Positions 7,216-15,523 of a DNA stretch of 39,424 nt are shown here, one piece after another. How positions within the stretch are numbered: the stretch's first letter is position 1; every line of letters starts with the position of its first letter. The notes under the pieces were generated by a model that was not told where the DNA came from, did no database searches, and saw nothing but the letters and a program-made list of their open reading frames with translations. The position numbers were made by a program, and so were the translations under genes. This DNA comes from JALYNX01 sp044867525 (GTDB lineage: Bacteria; Actinomycetota; Acidimicrobiia; Spongiisociales; ZC4RG35): positions 1 through 39,424 of the forward strand of contig JBIOVB010000042.1 of NCBI GenBank assembly GCA_044867525.1, read 5' to 3'.

Positions 7216-7219
7216 ACCC

Positions 7220-8506
7220 ATGGAATATCGCCAAGCTGTCGCCTACCTCGACCGACACGTCGCCCTCGGGGTAAAGCCGGGTCTACAACGCATCGAGGCC
7301 CTCCTCACGGATATGGGCGATCCCCATGAGGGATACCCGATCATCCACGTCGCGGGGACCAACGGGAAGACCTCGACTTCCCGCATGGCGACCCTGATCC
7401 TCGTCGCTCACGGCCTGGCCACCGGGACCTACATCTCACCCCACCTGCAACGAGTAGAGGAGAGGCTGGCGGTCAACGGTAGGCTCGCCACTGAGGAGGA
7501 GTTCGCGCTCGCGGTGTCCGACGTGGCCGCGTTCGCCGTGCTCCGCGAGGACCGTGGGGAGGAACCAAACACCTATTTCGAGTTGACTACCGCTGCCGCA
7601 TTCGCATTCTTTGCCGACCAAGCGGTCAACGCCGCGGTAGTCGAAGTGGGTCTTGGTGGCCGCCTGGATGCGACCAATGTGGTCGATGCCGAGGTTTGCG
7701 TCGTCACCAGCATCTCGATCGATCACACCGAATACCTGGGGGAGGATCTCGCCTCCATCGCCGCGGAGAAGCTGGCCATAGCGGGCCCGAACTCCATACT
7801 GATCACAGGGCCCCTTCCCGACGCCGCCGCCGACGTGGCCGACAACGCGGCCCGTGAACTCGGCATCCACCACAGGCGGTACGGGAAGGACTTCACCGTG
7901 CTGGGTGCAGAGCGCGGGGTGGGCGGCTGGCTGACGACGATCGAAGGTGCGGAGGAGACATACGAGGACGTCTTTCTGCCCCTGCACGGTCGCCATCAGC
8001 TGGTCAACCTGGCGAACGCGATCGCAAGCGCCGAAGCCCTGGTCGGGAGGAAATTGGATGAGGAGGCCGTGTTGGATGCGGTCGCCGCGGTGACCATCCC
8101 TGGGCGATTGGAGCCTCTCGGCACCGAGCCACTGTTGATGGTCGACGGGGCCCACAACGTTGACGGTGTTGGCGTCCTCGTCGATTCTCTGCTCGAGGAG
8201 TTTTCCACCGCCAGGTGGCACATCGTCTTCGGGGTGATGGCCGACAAGAACTTGGAAGTGATGATCGGGCGGCTGCGCGAGATCGCGGCCGGCTTCATTG
8301 TCGCGGCTCCCAACTCCGACCGTGCGGTCCCTCCACCAGAGCTTGCTCGAAGGGTGGCCGAATTGGTCGATGTTCCCGTCCTCGAGTCGCACAGCGTTGC
8401 CGACGCCCTCGACATGGCAAGGCTCGAAGCCGGACGGGAGGGAGCGGTGCTCGCCACGGGTTCGCTGTATCTGGTCGGTGAGGTCCGGGACCTCGTCGTG
8501 CCCTGA
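7220..8506 (+). CDS. folC: folylpolyglutamate / dihydrofolate synthase
   Basis: This 428-residue Mur-ligase-like enzyme adds glutamate to folates and, in many bacteria, also makes dihydrofolate from dihydropteroate. The ATP loop reads HVAGTNGKTSTSRM (about residues 43-56). YISPHLQRVEERLAVNG is the family folate-loop motif. EVGLGGRLDATNV and SISIDHTEYLG form the metal and ATP centre, and VDGAHNVDG opens the C-terminal domain. No Shine-Dalgarno is seen and a stable hairpin ends four bases before the start. In mycobacteria valS precedes folC; here two surface genes do. Confidence 0.93.
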   Translation: MEYRQAVAYLDRHVALGVKPGLQRIEALLTDMGDPHEGYPIIHVAGTNGKTSTSRMATLILVAHGLATGTYISPHLQRVEERLAVNGRLATEEEFALAVSDVAAFAVLREDRGEEPNTYFELTTAAAFAFFADQAVNAAVVEVGLGGRLDATNVVDAEVCVVTSISIDHTEYLGEDLASIAAEKLAIAGPNSILITGPLPDAAADVADNAARELGIHHRRYGKDFTVLGAERGVGGWLTTIEGAEETYEDVFLPLHGRHQLVNLANAIASAEALVGRKLDEEAVLDAVAAVTIPGRLEPLGTEPLLMVDGAHNVDGVGVLVDSLLEEFSTARWHIVFGVMADKNLEVMIGRLREIAAGFIVAAPNSDRAVPPPELARRVAELVDVPVLESHSVADALDMARLEAGREGAVLATGSLYLVGEVRDLVVP

Positions 8507-8530
8507 CTTCCCTGCGGCGCCCGCCCCGGA

Positions 8531-8536
8531 TAGCCT
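8531..8536 (+). promoter_or_regulatory. candidate leaderless -10 box of ndk
   Basis: TAGCCT fits the TANNNT pattern and lies nine bases before the ndk ATG. No ribosome-binding site is visible between them. This matches a promoter producing a leaderless or nearly leaderless mRNA. No convincing -35 is seen. Confidence 0.35.
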
Positions 8537-8545
8537 CAGCCGGCG

Positions 8546-8956
8546 ATGGCCGACGAGCACACATTCATCATGGTCAAGCCCGATGGCGTCGCCCGCGGCC
8601 TGGTCGGGGAGATCATCTCCCGATTCGAACAAAAGGGCCTCGCCCTCGAAAAGGTTCGCCGGCTCCAGATCGACGAGTCCCTGGCACGGCATCACTACGC
8701 AGAGCACGTGGATAAGGGCTTCTTCCCCGAATTGCTGGAGTTCATCACATCCGGTCCGGTCGTTGCCATGGAGTGGTCCGGGGACTCGGCGATCTCGGTG
8801 GCGAGGACGATCATGGGGGCCACCGACCCCAAGCAGGCGGCCCCGGGAACGATCCGCGGGGATCTCGGCCTCGCGGTGACCCACAATCTGGTGCATGGCT
8901 CGGATGGGCCTGAGAGCGCCGCTCGTGAGTTGGGGATCTTCTTCGGCACCGATTGA
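8546..8956 (+). CDS. ndk: nucleoside diphosphate kinase
   Basis: This 136-residue enzyme transfers the gamma phosphate between nucleoside di- and triphosphates through a phosphohistidine. The start TFIMVKPDGV and the active-site motif NLVHGSD with His117 are both present, as is the GTIRGD segment near 101-106. Length is typical for the family. The gene follows folC by 39 bases and precedes mreB. There is no visible Shine-Dalgarno, and a TAGCCT box sits at leaderless distance. Confidence 0.96.
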   Translation: MADEHTFIMVKPDGVARGLVGEIISRFEQKGLALEKVRRLQIDESLARHHYAEHVDKGFFPELLEFITSGPVVAMEWSGDSAISVARTIMGATDPKQAAPGTIRGDLGLAVTHNLVHGSDGPESAARELGIFFGTD

Positions 8957-9017
8957 CGCCAGACTTCGATCACTGCCCCCTGGGACTCCGTCTCTGGCAC
9001 AACGTCACGGCCACACC

Positions 9018-9023
9018 TACACT
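9018..9023 (+). promoter_or_regulatory. candidate -10 box of the mre operon
   Basis: TACACT lies 28 bases before the mreB GTG, leaving room for a short leader that contains CGGAG (nine bases from the start). TGGCAC is 17 bases upstream but matches -35 poorly. Confidence 0.35.
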
Positions 9024-9051
9024 TCCGGCTTCTCAAGCGGAGTCTCCAGCG

Positions 9052-10083
9052 GTGGCTGAAACCCTTCTCTCTTTCGCAGGCCAGGACATGGCAATCGACC
9101 TGGGCACTGCCAACACACTCGTCTATGTCCGCGGGCAGGGAATCGTGCTCAACGAGCCATCCGTGGTGGCGATCAACGCCCAGAACGGGCGAGCTCTGGC
9201 AGTGGGAATGGAGGCAAAGCGCATGATCGGGCGCACGCCCGCCCACATCACAGCCATCCGCCCCCTCCGTGACGGGGTCATCGCCGACTTCGACATCACC
9301 GAAAAGATGCTGCGCTACTTCATCCAGAAGGTCCACAGGCGCAAATGGGCGCGGCCCCGGATAGTGGTCTGCGTCCCGTCGGGAATCACCCCGGTGGAAA
9401 GGCGAGCCGTTGAAGAGGCGGCCTATCACGCTGGTGCGAGGCGGGCGTACACCATCGAGGAGCCGATGGCAGCTGCGATCGGCTCCGGTCTGCCGATCGG
9501 TGAGCCAGCAGGTTCGATGGTGGTCGACATCGGTGGTGGGACCACGGAGGTCGCAGTCATCTCCCTCGGGGGGATCGTGGTCTCCCGTTCGATCAGGGTC
9601 GGTGGGGACGAGCTCGACACCGCGATCATCGATTGGGTCAAGAAGGAATACAACGTCCTGATTGGTGAGCGCACAGCCGAACAGCTCAAGCTCGCCGTGG
9701 GATCAGCCTGGCCCTACGCAGACGAGCCTTCGGCTGAGGTCCGGGGCCGTGACCTGGTGACCGGCCTTCCCAAGACGATCCTGCTCTCCAGCCCCGAGAT
9801 CAGAGAGGCCATCGAAGAGCCGACTCAGGCAATCGTCGACGCCGTCAAGTTCACTCTCGACAAGACGCCGCCCGAGCTCGCGGCAGACGTGGTGGAACGG
9901 GGGATCGTGATCACGGGTGGAGGGGCTCTATTGGTGGGTCTGGATCATCGTCTGGCCCATGAGACGGGGATGCCCATCGTCACTGTGGCCAAGCCGCTGC
10001 AGTCGGTGGTGATCGGATCGGGGAAGTGCCTGGAGGAATTCGACACGTTGCAGAACGTTCTCGTGTCCTCATCCCGGCCGTGA
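9052..10083 (+). CDS. mreB: rod-shape actin homologue MreB
   Basis: The 343-residue actin-fold ATPase forms membrane-bound filaments that direct lateral wall synthesis. Phosphate-1 motif DLGTANTLVY is near residues 16-25, phosphate-2 DIGGGTTEVAVIS is in the middle and ITGGGALLVGLD is near the C-terminus. I chose GTG 9052, with CGGAG nine bases upstream, because it gives the normal MreB N-terminus. An in-frame TTG at 8953 would add 33 unrelated residues. First gene of mreB-mreC-mreD-mrdA-rodA. The presence of MreB and RodA suggests rod-shaped cells or at least lateral elongation, unlike polar-growing actinobacteria that lack MreB. Confidence 0.96.
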   Translation: MAETLLSFAGQDMAIDLGTANTLVYVRGQGIVLNEPSVVAINAQNGRALAVGMEAKRMIGRTPAHITAIRPLRDGVIADFDITEKMLRYFIQKVHRRKWARPRIVVCVPSGITPVERRAVEEAAYHAGARRAYTIEEPMAAAIGSGLPIGEPAGSMVVDIGGGTTEVAVISLGGIVVSRSIRVGGDELDTAIIDWVKKEYNVLIGERTAEQLKLAVGSAWPYADEPSAEVRGRDLVTGLPKTILLSSPEIREAIEEPTQAIVDAVKFTLDKTPPELAADVVERGIVITGGGALLVGLDHRLAHETGMPIVTVAKPLQSVVIGSGKCLEEFDTLQNVLVSSSRP

Positions 10084-10104
10084 ACCCGTGACCCGCCTCT
10101 CCGC

Positions 10105-11016
10105 ATGCTGAACCGGGACACGTCCGATCGGGCGCTACCCACCTTCATCACCTTGCTCGTCATCGGCGTCCTCTTGATGACCTTCGATGTCCGGGTGGAG
10201 GGCAGGGGAGTTGTGGAGGTCCTGCGCACCGGTACTCAGTCTCTCGTTGCGCCAATGCAAAAGGCGGCATCGCTTGCGGTGAACCCGATCGCAGACATGT
10301 TCGAGAGCTTGACCAATGTCGCCTCACTCCGCGAGCAGAACATCGAACTTCGCGCCGAGCTCGCCGAGGCCCAGGCCGATCGAGTCGCGATCCAGGACGA
10401 CCTCGCCCTCCTTGCGCTCTTGGAACAGCTCTACGGGCTGGACAGCGTCGATCCGGAGCTGGGTCAGACTGTTGCCAGTGTCATCGGGAAAGTCGATGCC
10501 GCCTTCATCGTGGACAAGGGGAGTAGCGACGGGGTGTTGACCGGCCAGCCCGTGATCGACACCAATGGCTACGTGGTGGGGACGGTCAAGACGGTGACCT
10601 CGGGCTCGGCGACGATCATCCCGATCACGGCCGGGCGCAACGGGCTCACAGTCCTGGTCGACACCCAGACCGGCACCCTCACCCCCCAGGTGAACACCTC
10701 GGAGATGCGGCTTCTGATCGGCGACGCCAGAGAGCCCGTCCTCGACGGTGCTCGAGTTGTGACCTCTGCCGGCAGCGGGGCATACCCGGCCGGGTTGCCG
10801 GTGGGAAGGGTGACGGCGGATGCCTCGCCGGAGTCGAACTCGCTGAGTGTCGGTGTCGAGCCTTTCGTCAACACCGACACCCTTCGCATAGTCGTCATCC
10901 TGGCCTGGCCCCCAGACCCGGTCACCGCAGTCACCGATGATGCCGTGGTCATCGAAAACCCGACTGCGACAACTATCGCGCCAGCTACCAGCGTCCCCTC
11001 CGAGGAGGAGGGGTGA
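10105..11016 (+). CDS. mreC: rod-shape determining protein MreC
   Basis: This 303-residue membrane-anchored protein links MreB filaments to the periplasmic or outer-face wall enzymes. One transmembrane helix is at about 12-30. A coiled coil follows at about 68-105 (SLREQNIELRAELAEAQADR), then the double beta-barrel core (VIGKVDAAFIVDKGSSDGV through GLPVGRV). The last 40 residues are a Thr/Pro/Glu-rich tail that ends EEEG. It lies 21 bases after mreB and overlaps mreD. Confidence 0.93.
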   Translation: MLNRDTSDRALPTFITLLVIGVLLMTFDVRVEGRGVVEVLRTGTQSLVAPMQKAASLAVNPIADMFESLTNVASLREQNIELRAELAEAQADRVAIQDDLALLALLEQLYGLDSVDPELGQTVASVIGKVDAAFIVDKGSSDGVLTGQPVIDTNGYVVGTVKTVTSGSATIIPITAGRNGLTVLVDTQTGTLTPQVNTSEMRLLIGDAREPVLDGARVVTSAGSGAYPAGLPVGRVTADASPESNSLSVGVEPFVNTDTLRIVVILAWPPDPVTAVTDDAVVIENPTATTIAPATSVPSEEEG

Positions 11017-11519
11017 TGAGGGGGCGCACCGGGCTCATAGTGCTCGCACTCCTGATGCTCGCGGTCGTGGTGCAGACGACACTGCTCGGGCGCTTCCAGT
11101 TGGTGACCCCCGACCTGGTCCTGCTCCTCGTGATCATCCTGGCGCTGACCCGGATCCGCGCCGAATTGATCTTGGCGGTGGCCTTCACCTCGGGCCTGGT
11201 CATCGACCTGCTCGGTCCCTCGGTGATCGGTCTGCGAGCGGTTGTGTTCACGACCATCGCCTACCTGGCAATCCGCACCCGGGAGCGTGCCGAGATCGGC
11301 CGCCTTGCGATCGCATTGTGGGCCGGTGGGTTGACTCTGATCGGGATGGTGCTCTTGGTCCTGGTCGGCACACTGTTCGGCCAGTCGATCCTGCTCGGGG
11401 AGGAGTCTTTGAACCGGGTGATCCTGGTCCCGCTGGCGAATCTCGCGCTCGCCGCCCTGTTGGCACCGGTCATCGTCCGCTGGGTGGACCGGGACAAGAC
11501 CCTCTTCAGGTTTCCATGA
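11016..11519 (+). CDS. mreD: rod-shape determining protein MreD
   Basis: This 167-residue protein is almost wholly hydrophobic with about five membrane helices, as expected for MreD, the membrane partner of MreC. Its place between mreC and mrdA makes the call, since MreD sequences are weakly conserved. A strong GAGGAGGAGG run (11002-11011) precedes two possible starts, GTG 11013 (overlapping the mreC stop) and ATG 11016; I prefer the ATG for its spacing. The stop overlaps the mrdA start. Confidence 0.88.
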   Translation: MRGRTGLIVLALLMLAVVVQTTLLGRFQLVTPDLVLLLVIILALTRIRAELILAVAFTSGLVIDLLGPSVIGLRAVVFTTIAYLAIRTRERAEIGRLAIALWAGGLTLIGMVLLVLVGTLFGQSILLGEESLNRVILVPLANLALAALLAPVIVRWVDRDKTLFRFP

Positions 11520-13483
11520 AGTTCGCCCTCCGCCTCACCGCGCTCGGCGCCGCCTTCATCGTGATGCTGTCGGTCCTCGGCCTCCGGCTCTGGTTCGTCC
11601 AGGTCGCCGAGGGCCCGCAGACCGCGCAGGCGGCAGAGGAGCTCACATGGCTGAGCAAGACCTCCTACGGGCCGCGGGGCGACATCTTCGATCGCAACGG
11701 GACTCTCCTAGCCACCAGCCGGATGGTGCCGGCAGTGATGGTGGATCGGACCTTTGTCGACGCCAGCCAGAGGGAAGCTCTGGTACAGCGGCTGGCGTCG
11801 ATCACGGGCGTCGACCCCATCGAGCTCGACGTTCTCTATGAGGAGGCGGGGATCAATGGCCGCTTTCAAGTCAAGACGGTGACCAACGAGACCGCCTACC
11901 TGATCAACGAGAACCTGGACCAGTTGCCGGGAGTGGAGATCGCCACGGTGCCGGAGCGGGTGTATCTGTCGGGGCCCACCCTGGCCCATGTGATCGGCCA
12001 CCTCGGGCTGCCCGAGCAGGCCGACCTCGACGCCCGTCCCGATCTCGACCACAACCTCCGCATCGGCAAGCTCGGAGTGGAGCGGGTCTACGACGAATAC
12101 CTGCAAGGTGTCTCCGGGAGCGTCGAATACCAGGTGAACCGGGGCCAGGTGATCGATCAGAAGCCTCCGCAGGAGCCGGAGCAGGGCAACTCGGTGGTCC
12201 TCAACCTCGACCTCGAGCTCCAGGAGTTGGTCGAGCTCGCGCTTGAGGAGGGGGTGGCGCTGTCCAACGCGGTCAAGGATGAGGAACGCGCCGATGGCGA
12301 GGACGTGTTCGGGGTGACCGAGCGGGCGGCTGCCGTGGTGCTCGACGCTCAGACCTTCGACGTGATGGCGCTGGCCTCGTTCCCCGACTTCGACCCACAG
12401 TTGTTCGTGGCCGGGATCGACACCGACACCTTTCAGGGCCTGACCGAGAGCAAGGCGTTCAACAACCTCGCCATCAGCGGCCTCTATCCGCCGGCCTCTA
12501 CCTTCAAGGCCATCACGTACACCGTGAAGCTCGAAGAGGACCTCCCCCTCCCCGAGGACCTGGAGGGGGTGGATGCCCCCAACGGATTGGTCCATTGCGA
12601 CGGGACGCTCGAGGTCTCCCAACTCGAGGACGGCTCACAGCTGGTCAAAAAGGACTGGTACGCCCCGCGCAACCTGGGGTGGCTCGACTACCACGGGGCG
12701 CTGGAACAGTCGTGCAACATCTACTGGTGGTCTGTGGCCTTGGGAACCTGGAGGGCCTACCAGGGCCAGCCCCGGGAGAACATCCTCCAGGACTGGGCCA
12801 AGACCCTCGGTTACGGGTCGACGACCGGTATCGACCTCACAGCCGAAGCCGAGGGAACCGTGCCCACCCGGGAGCTGTTCGAGGAGTGGGCCGCGTATCA
12901 GGTCGAGAACCCGGACCAGCCGCCCCTCCTGGAGCCGGGACGTCTCGAGCTGGCCAGCCCCTGGCTCGGTGGTGACCTCATGGACATGGCCATTGGTCAG
13001 GGTGCCTTCACCTCGACGCCGCTCCAGTTGGCGGTCTCCTATGCGGCGCTGGTCAACGGGGGGCGGATCAAGGAGCCGCGGGTCGTCAAGGAGATCGTCG
13101 ACGCCAACGGCGAATTGGTGGCTGAGCCGCAGTCCAGTGCGGTGCGCACCGTGGAGATCGACCCCCAGACCCGAGCCTCGCTGCTCGAGGACCTCAACCA
13201 TGTGGTGACCTCGGGCACCGCGGCCTCCGCCTTCTCCGATTTCGGGCCCGGCCTGGAGAACATCGGGGGAAAGACCGGCACCGGGCAGACGTCGAAGAAT
13301 CGTGACAACCACGCCTGGTTCGTCGGAGTTGCTCCGATCGACAATCCTCGGTACATCGTTGTGATCCTGATCGACGAGGGAGGCTCAGGTGGCCAGGTGG
13401 CGGCTCCGGTGGGCCGTCACATCATGCAGTATCTGATGGGGAACGAGCCGACGCCGATCGTCCAGGGAGATGCCGCAGACTGA
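11516..13483 (+). CDS. mrdA: penicillin-binding protein 2, elongation transpeptidase
   Basis: This 655-residue class B PBP crosslinks peptidoglycan with RodA in the elongation complex. It has an N-terminal membrane anchor (about 7-25), a pedestal domain starting near YGPRGDIFDRNG, and a transpeptidase domain. Active-site motifs are STFK with Ser328, SCN at 399-401 and KTG at 586-588. ATG 11516 overlaps the mreD stop. The open frame extends upstream only as a shadow over mreC and mreD. Two insert-like segments are notable, an acidic stretch around 255-270 and a Glu/Pro-rich loop between SCN and KTG. Confidence 0.95.
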   Translation: MKFALRLTALGAAFIVMLSVLGLRLWFVQVAEGPQTAQAAEELTWLSKTSYGPRGDIFDRNGTLLATSRMVPAVMVDRTFVDASQREALVQRLASITGVDPIELDVLYEEAGINGRFQVKTVTNETAYLINENLDQLPGVEIATVPERVYLSGPTLAHVIGHLGLPEQADLDARPDLDHNLRIGKLGVERVYDEYLQGVSGSVEYQVNRGQVIDQKPPQEPEQGNSVVLNLDLELQELVELALEEGVALSNAVKDEERADGEDVFGVTERAAAVVLDAQTFDVMALASFPDFDPQLFVAGIDTDTFQGLTESKAFNNLAISGLYPPASTFKAITYTVKLEEDLPLPEDLEGVDAPNGLVHCDGTLEVSQLEDGSQLVKKDWYAPRNLGWLDYHGALEQSCNIYWWSVALGTWRAYQGQPRENILQDWAKTLGYGSTTGIDLTAEAEGTVPTRELFEEWAAYQVENPDQPPLLEPGRLELASPWLGGDLMDMAIGQGAFTSTPLQLAVSYAALVNGGRIKEPRVVKEIVDANGELVAEPQSSAVRTVEIDPQTRASLLEDLNHVVTSGTAASAFSDFGPGLENIGGKTGTGQTSKNRDNHAWFVGVAPIDNPRYIVVILIDEGGSGGQVAAPVGRHIMQYLMGNEPTPIVQGDAAD

Positions 13484-14634
13484 TGACACTGCTCAATCGC
13501 CTTCGTGAAGTGGCGGTGGATCGGCGCAACAACCGCTCGGACCACATCCTGTTCGGGACGATGCTGGCTCTTTCCGGCTTCGGGTTGCTCATGATCTACT
13601 CGGCGACCCGGAGTGCGGGTTACGCCGGCATGGAGCGTCAGATGATCTTCGTGGCGGCGGGCCTGACCATCTATGTCATCGTCTCCAACATCGACTACCG
13701 GGAGTATCGGGGAATCATCCCCTGGCTGTCATTGGCGGTGCTGGTCGGGCTGGGCGCGGTGTTCCTCTTCGACCCGGTGAACGGGGCTCAACGCTGGGTC
13801 CCGCTCGGCTTTTTCAAGCTGCAGCCTGCCGAGTTCGCCAAAGTGGCGGTGATCCTGCTCCTTGCCTTCATCCTGTCTCCCCACACCAGAGACGAGATAG
13901 GGCGACGCAACCTGGGCTGGGGTCACATCTTCCAGGCCTTGCTGGTCGTGGCGGTCCCCGCCGCGCTGGTCTATCTCGAGCCCGACCTGGGAACCGCCCT
14001 GGTCTTCCTGTTCATCCTCTTCGCCATGCTGTTCGTGGCGGGAGCCACCTGGCGGCAATTGGTCGCGCTGCTCACAGCAACGGTTCTGGGCACCGTCGTG
14101 ATCTGGCAACAGGGCTGGCTGGACCAGTATCAGTTGAACCGGATTCGTGTCCTCTTCGACCCCAGAATCGATCCTCAGGGTATCGGCTACAACCTGGCCC
14201 AATCCAAGATGGCGGTCGGATCGGGGCAACTGATCGGGCGGGGGTTGTTCCAGGGGACACAGACCAACTTCCAATATGTGCCGGAGCAGGAGACCGACTT
14301 CATTTTCACCGCCGTCGGAGAACAGCTCGGGTTCATCGGAGGCATCCTCGTGATCGCCGCTTTCTCGGTGATCGTGTGGCGGCTCCTGGTGATCGCGGCC
14401 AACGCCCGGGACCGTTTCGGGGCCCTGATCGCTTCCGGCATCGCGGCGATGGTTGTCTTTCATGTCTTCGTGAACGTGGGTATGACTATCGGGGTGATGC
14501 CGGTGACCGGGATCCCTCTTCCCTTCCTCTCCGCCGGGGGGTCGTTCTACATGGCGATGACCCTCGGCCTTGGCGTGGCCAATTCGATCTGGCTGCTGCG
14601 CACCCCGGTGCCCGGGGAGAATCAGCTCAGCTGA
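13483..14634 (+). CDS. rodA: RodA peptidoglycan glycosyltransferase (SEDS family)
   Basis: This 383-residue polytopic protein has about ten membrane helices. SEDS signatures include LQPAEFAKVAVILLLA, LEPDLGTALV, GYNLAQSKMAVGSG, QETDFIFTAVGEQLG and PLPFLSAGGS. RodA polymerises lipid II and works with the upstream PBP2. ATG 13483 shares its first base with the mrdA stop. FtsW is the related alternative, but the mre-mrdA context supports RodA. The operon ends in a strong hairpin over the stop codon. Confidence 0.95.
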   Translation: MTLLNRLREVAVDRRNNRSDHILFGTMLALSGFGLLMIYSATRSAGYAGMERQMIFVAAGLTIYVIVSNIDYREYRGIIPWLSLAVLVGLGAVFLFDPVNGAQRWVPLGFFKLQPAEFAKVAVILLLAFILSPHTRDEIGRRNLGWGHIFQALLVVAVPAALVYLEPDLGTALVFLFILFAMLFVAGATWRQLVALLTATVLGTVVIWQQGWLDQYQLNRIRVLFDPRIDPQGIGYNLAQSKMAVGSGQLIGRGLFQGTQTNFQYVPEQETDFIFTAVGEQLGFIGGILVIAAFSVIVWRLLVIAANARDRFGALIASGIAAMVVFHVFVNVGMTIGVMPVTGIPLPFLSAGGSFYMAMTLGLGVANSIWLLRTPVPGENQLS

Positions 14635-14644
14635 CTCTCCCCGG
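14612..14644 (+). terminator. long hairpin ending the mre-rodA operon
   Basis: CCGGGGAGA (14612-14620) pairs with TCTCCCCGG (14636-14644). Inside, TCAGC pairs with GCTGA around a TCA loop after one A-C mismatch. The 14 pairs span the rodA stop codon. No T tract follows. Confidence 0.65.
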
Positions 14645-14667
14645 TGCGCGTGGACGACCCACGCGCA

Positions 14668-14673
14668 TACGCT
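14668..14673 (+). promoter_or_regulatory. candidate leaderless -10 box of tdk
   Basis: TACGCT lies eight bases before the tdk ATG, downstream of the rodA terminator, with no ribosome-binding purines between. The position fits leaderless transcription. Confidence 0.35.
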
Positions 14674-14681
14674 GCGCCCTC

Positions 14682-15275
14682 ATGGATCGCAGAGGGCACG
14701 ATGGCTGGGTGGAGGTCATTTGTGGCCCGATGTTCTCCGGGAAGAGCGAGGAGCTCATCCGGAGGGTGACCCGCTATCAGATCGCCCGGGTGCCGGTGCA
14801 GACCTTCAAGCCTCGGCTCGATGTTCGCTACGCCGCCAACGAGGTGGTGTCCCATTCCAGCCTCAAGGTCGATGCCATCCCGGTAGAGAGCTCGAGCCGG
14901 CTGTTGAAGGCAGTTGCCGACAGCACCCAGGTCATCGGGATCGACGAGGGCCAGTTCTTCGACGACGTGCTCGTCGACGTCGTGGATCAACTGGCCAGTG
15001 CCGGCAAGCAGGTGATCATCGCCGGGCTGGACACCGATTATCTGCGGAGGCCGTTCGAGCCGATTCCGACGCTGTGTGACCGGGCCGAGTACGTGACCAA
15101 GATGCTCGCCGTGTGTCATCGCTGCGGCGGCCCGGGGATGTACACACAGCGCATCGTGCATTCCGACGATCTGGTAGTGCTCGGAGCTCAGGGTGCTTAC
15201 GAAGCCCGGTGTCGGGTGTGTTACGACCCGAGCGAGCCGGAACAGCCTGAGCTCGACATCGAGATCGGTGGATAG
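14682..15275 (+). CDS. tdk: thymidine kinase (type II)
   Basis: The 197-residue enzyme phosphorylates thymidine for salvage. The P-loop is GPMFSGKSEEL at about residues 15-25, DEGQFFDD is the Walker B and catalytic region, and the zinc site is formed by CHRCGG and CRVCYD. The open frame reaches further upstream through rodA, but ATG 14682 gives the family N-terminus. No Shine-Dalgarno is visible. The gene sits alone between the rodA terminator and the rng leader. Confidence 0.95.
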   Translation: MDRRGHDGWVEVICGPMFSGKSEELIRRVTRYQIARVPVQTFKPRLDVRYAANEVVSHSSLKVDAIPVESSSRLLKAVADSTQVIGIDEGQFFDDVLVDVVDQLASAGKQVIIAGLDTDYLRRPFEPIPTLCDRAEYVTKMLAVCHRCGGPGMYTQRIVHSDDLVVLGAQGAYEARCRVCYDPSEPEQPELDIEIGG

Positions 15276-15364
15276 GTGGACGCCCGTCGATCTGGTAAAC
15301 TCAGGCAGTCCGCCAGTCGCGACAGCTTCCCCTTTCGGAGTGTCTCGTTGATGAACACCCTTGT

Positions 15365-15490
15365 GCGCCGGCTCTCCGGCGCAGCCCTAATCGGTCTTGT
15401 TGGTGACCGCCCCGAGCCGGGGCGGCCATCTGGTCGTTGTTTGGCGCACATTCACGTCGACGGTCTCCCTGCCAGGGTCGGCACCGTCGA
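15365..15490 (+). promoter_or_regulatory. three-hairpin leader of the RNase E/G gene
   Basis: The 248 bases between tdk and rng hold no gene. Three strong hairpins are visible: GCGCCGG (15365) with CCGGCGC (15376); CCGCCCCG (15407) with CGGGGCGG (15418), followed by a T/G-rich tail; and TCGACGGT (15457) with ACCGTCGA (15483), enclosing CCCT/AGGG. The middle one could end tdk transcription. The set could also be an RNase E target in its own mRNA, as known for enterobacterial rne. Confidence 0.45.
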
Positions 15491-15523
15491 ATCGTCCAGT
15501 CATTTTCAGAGGAGTGAGAGCAG

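Noticed and set aside
10937..11515. Upstream extension of the PBP2 frame
   Set aside because: It overlaps mreC and mreD entirely and is Arg/Pro-rich shadow sequence; ATG 11516 gives the normal N-terminus.
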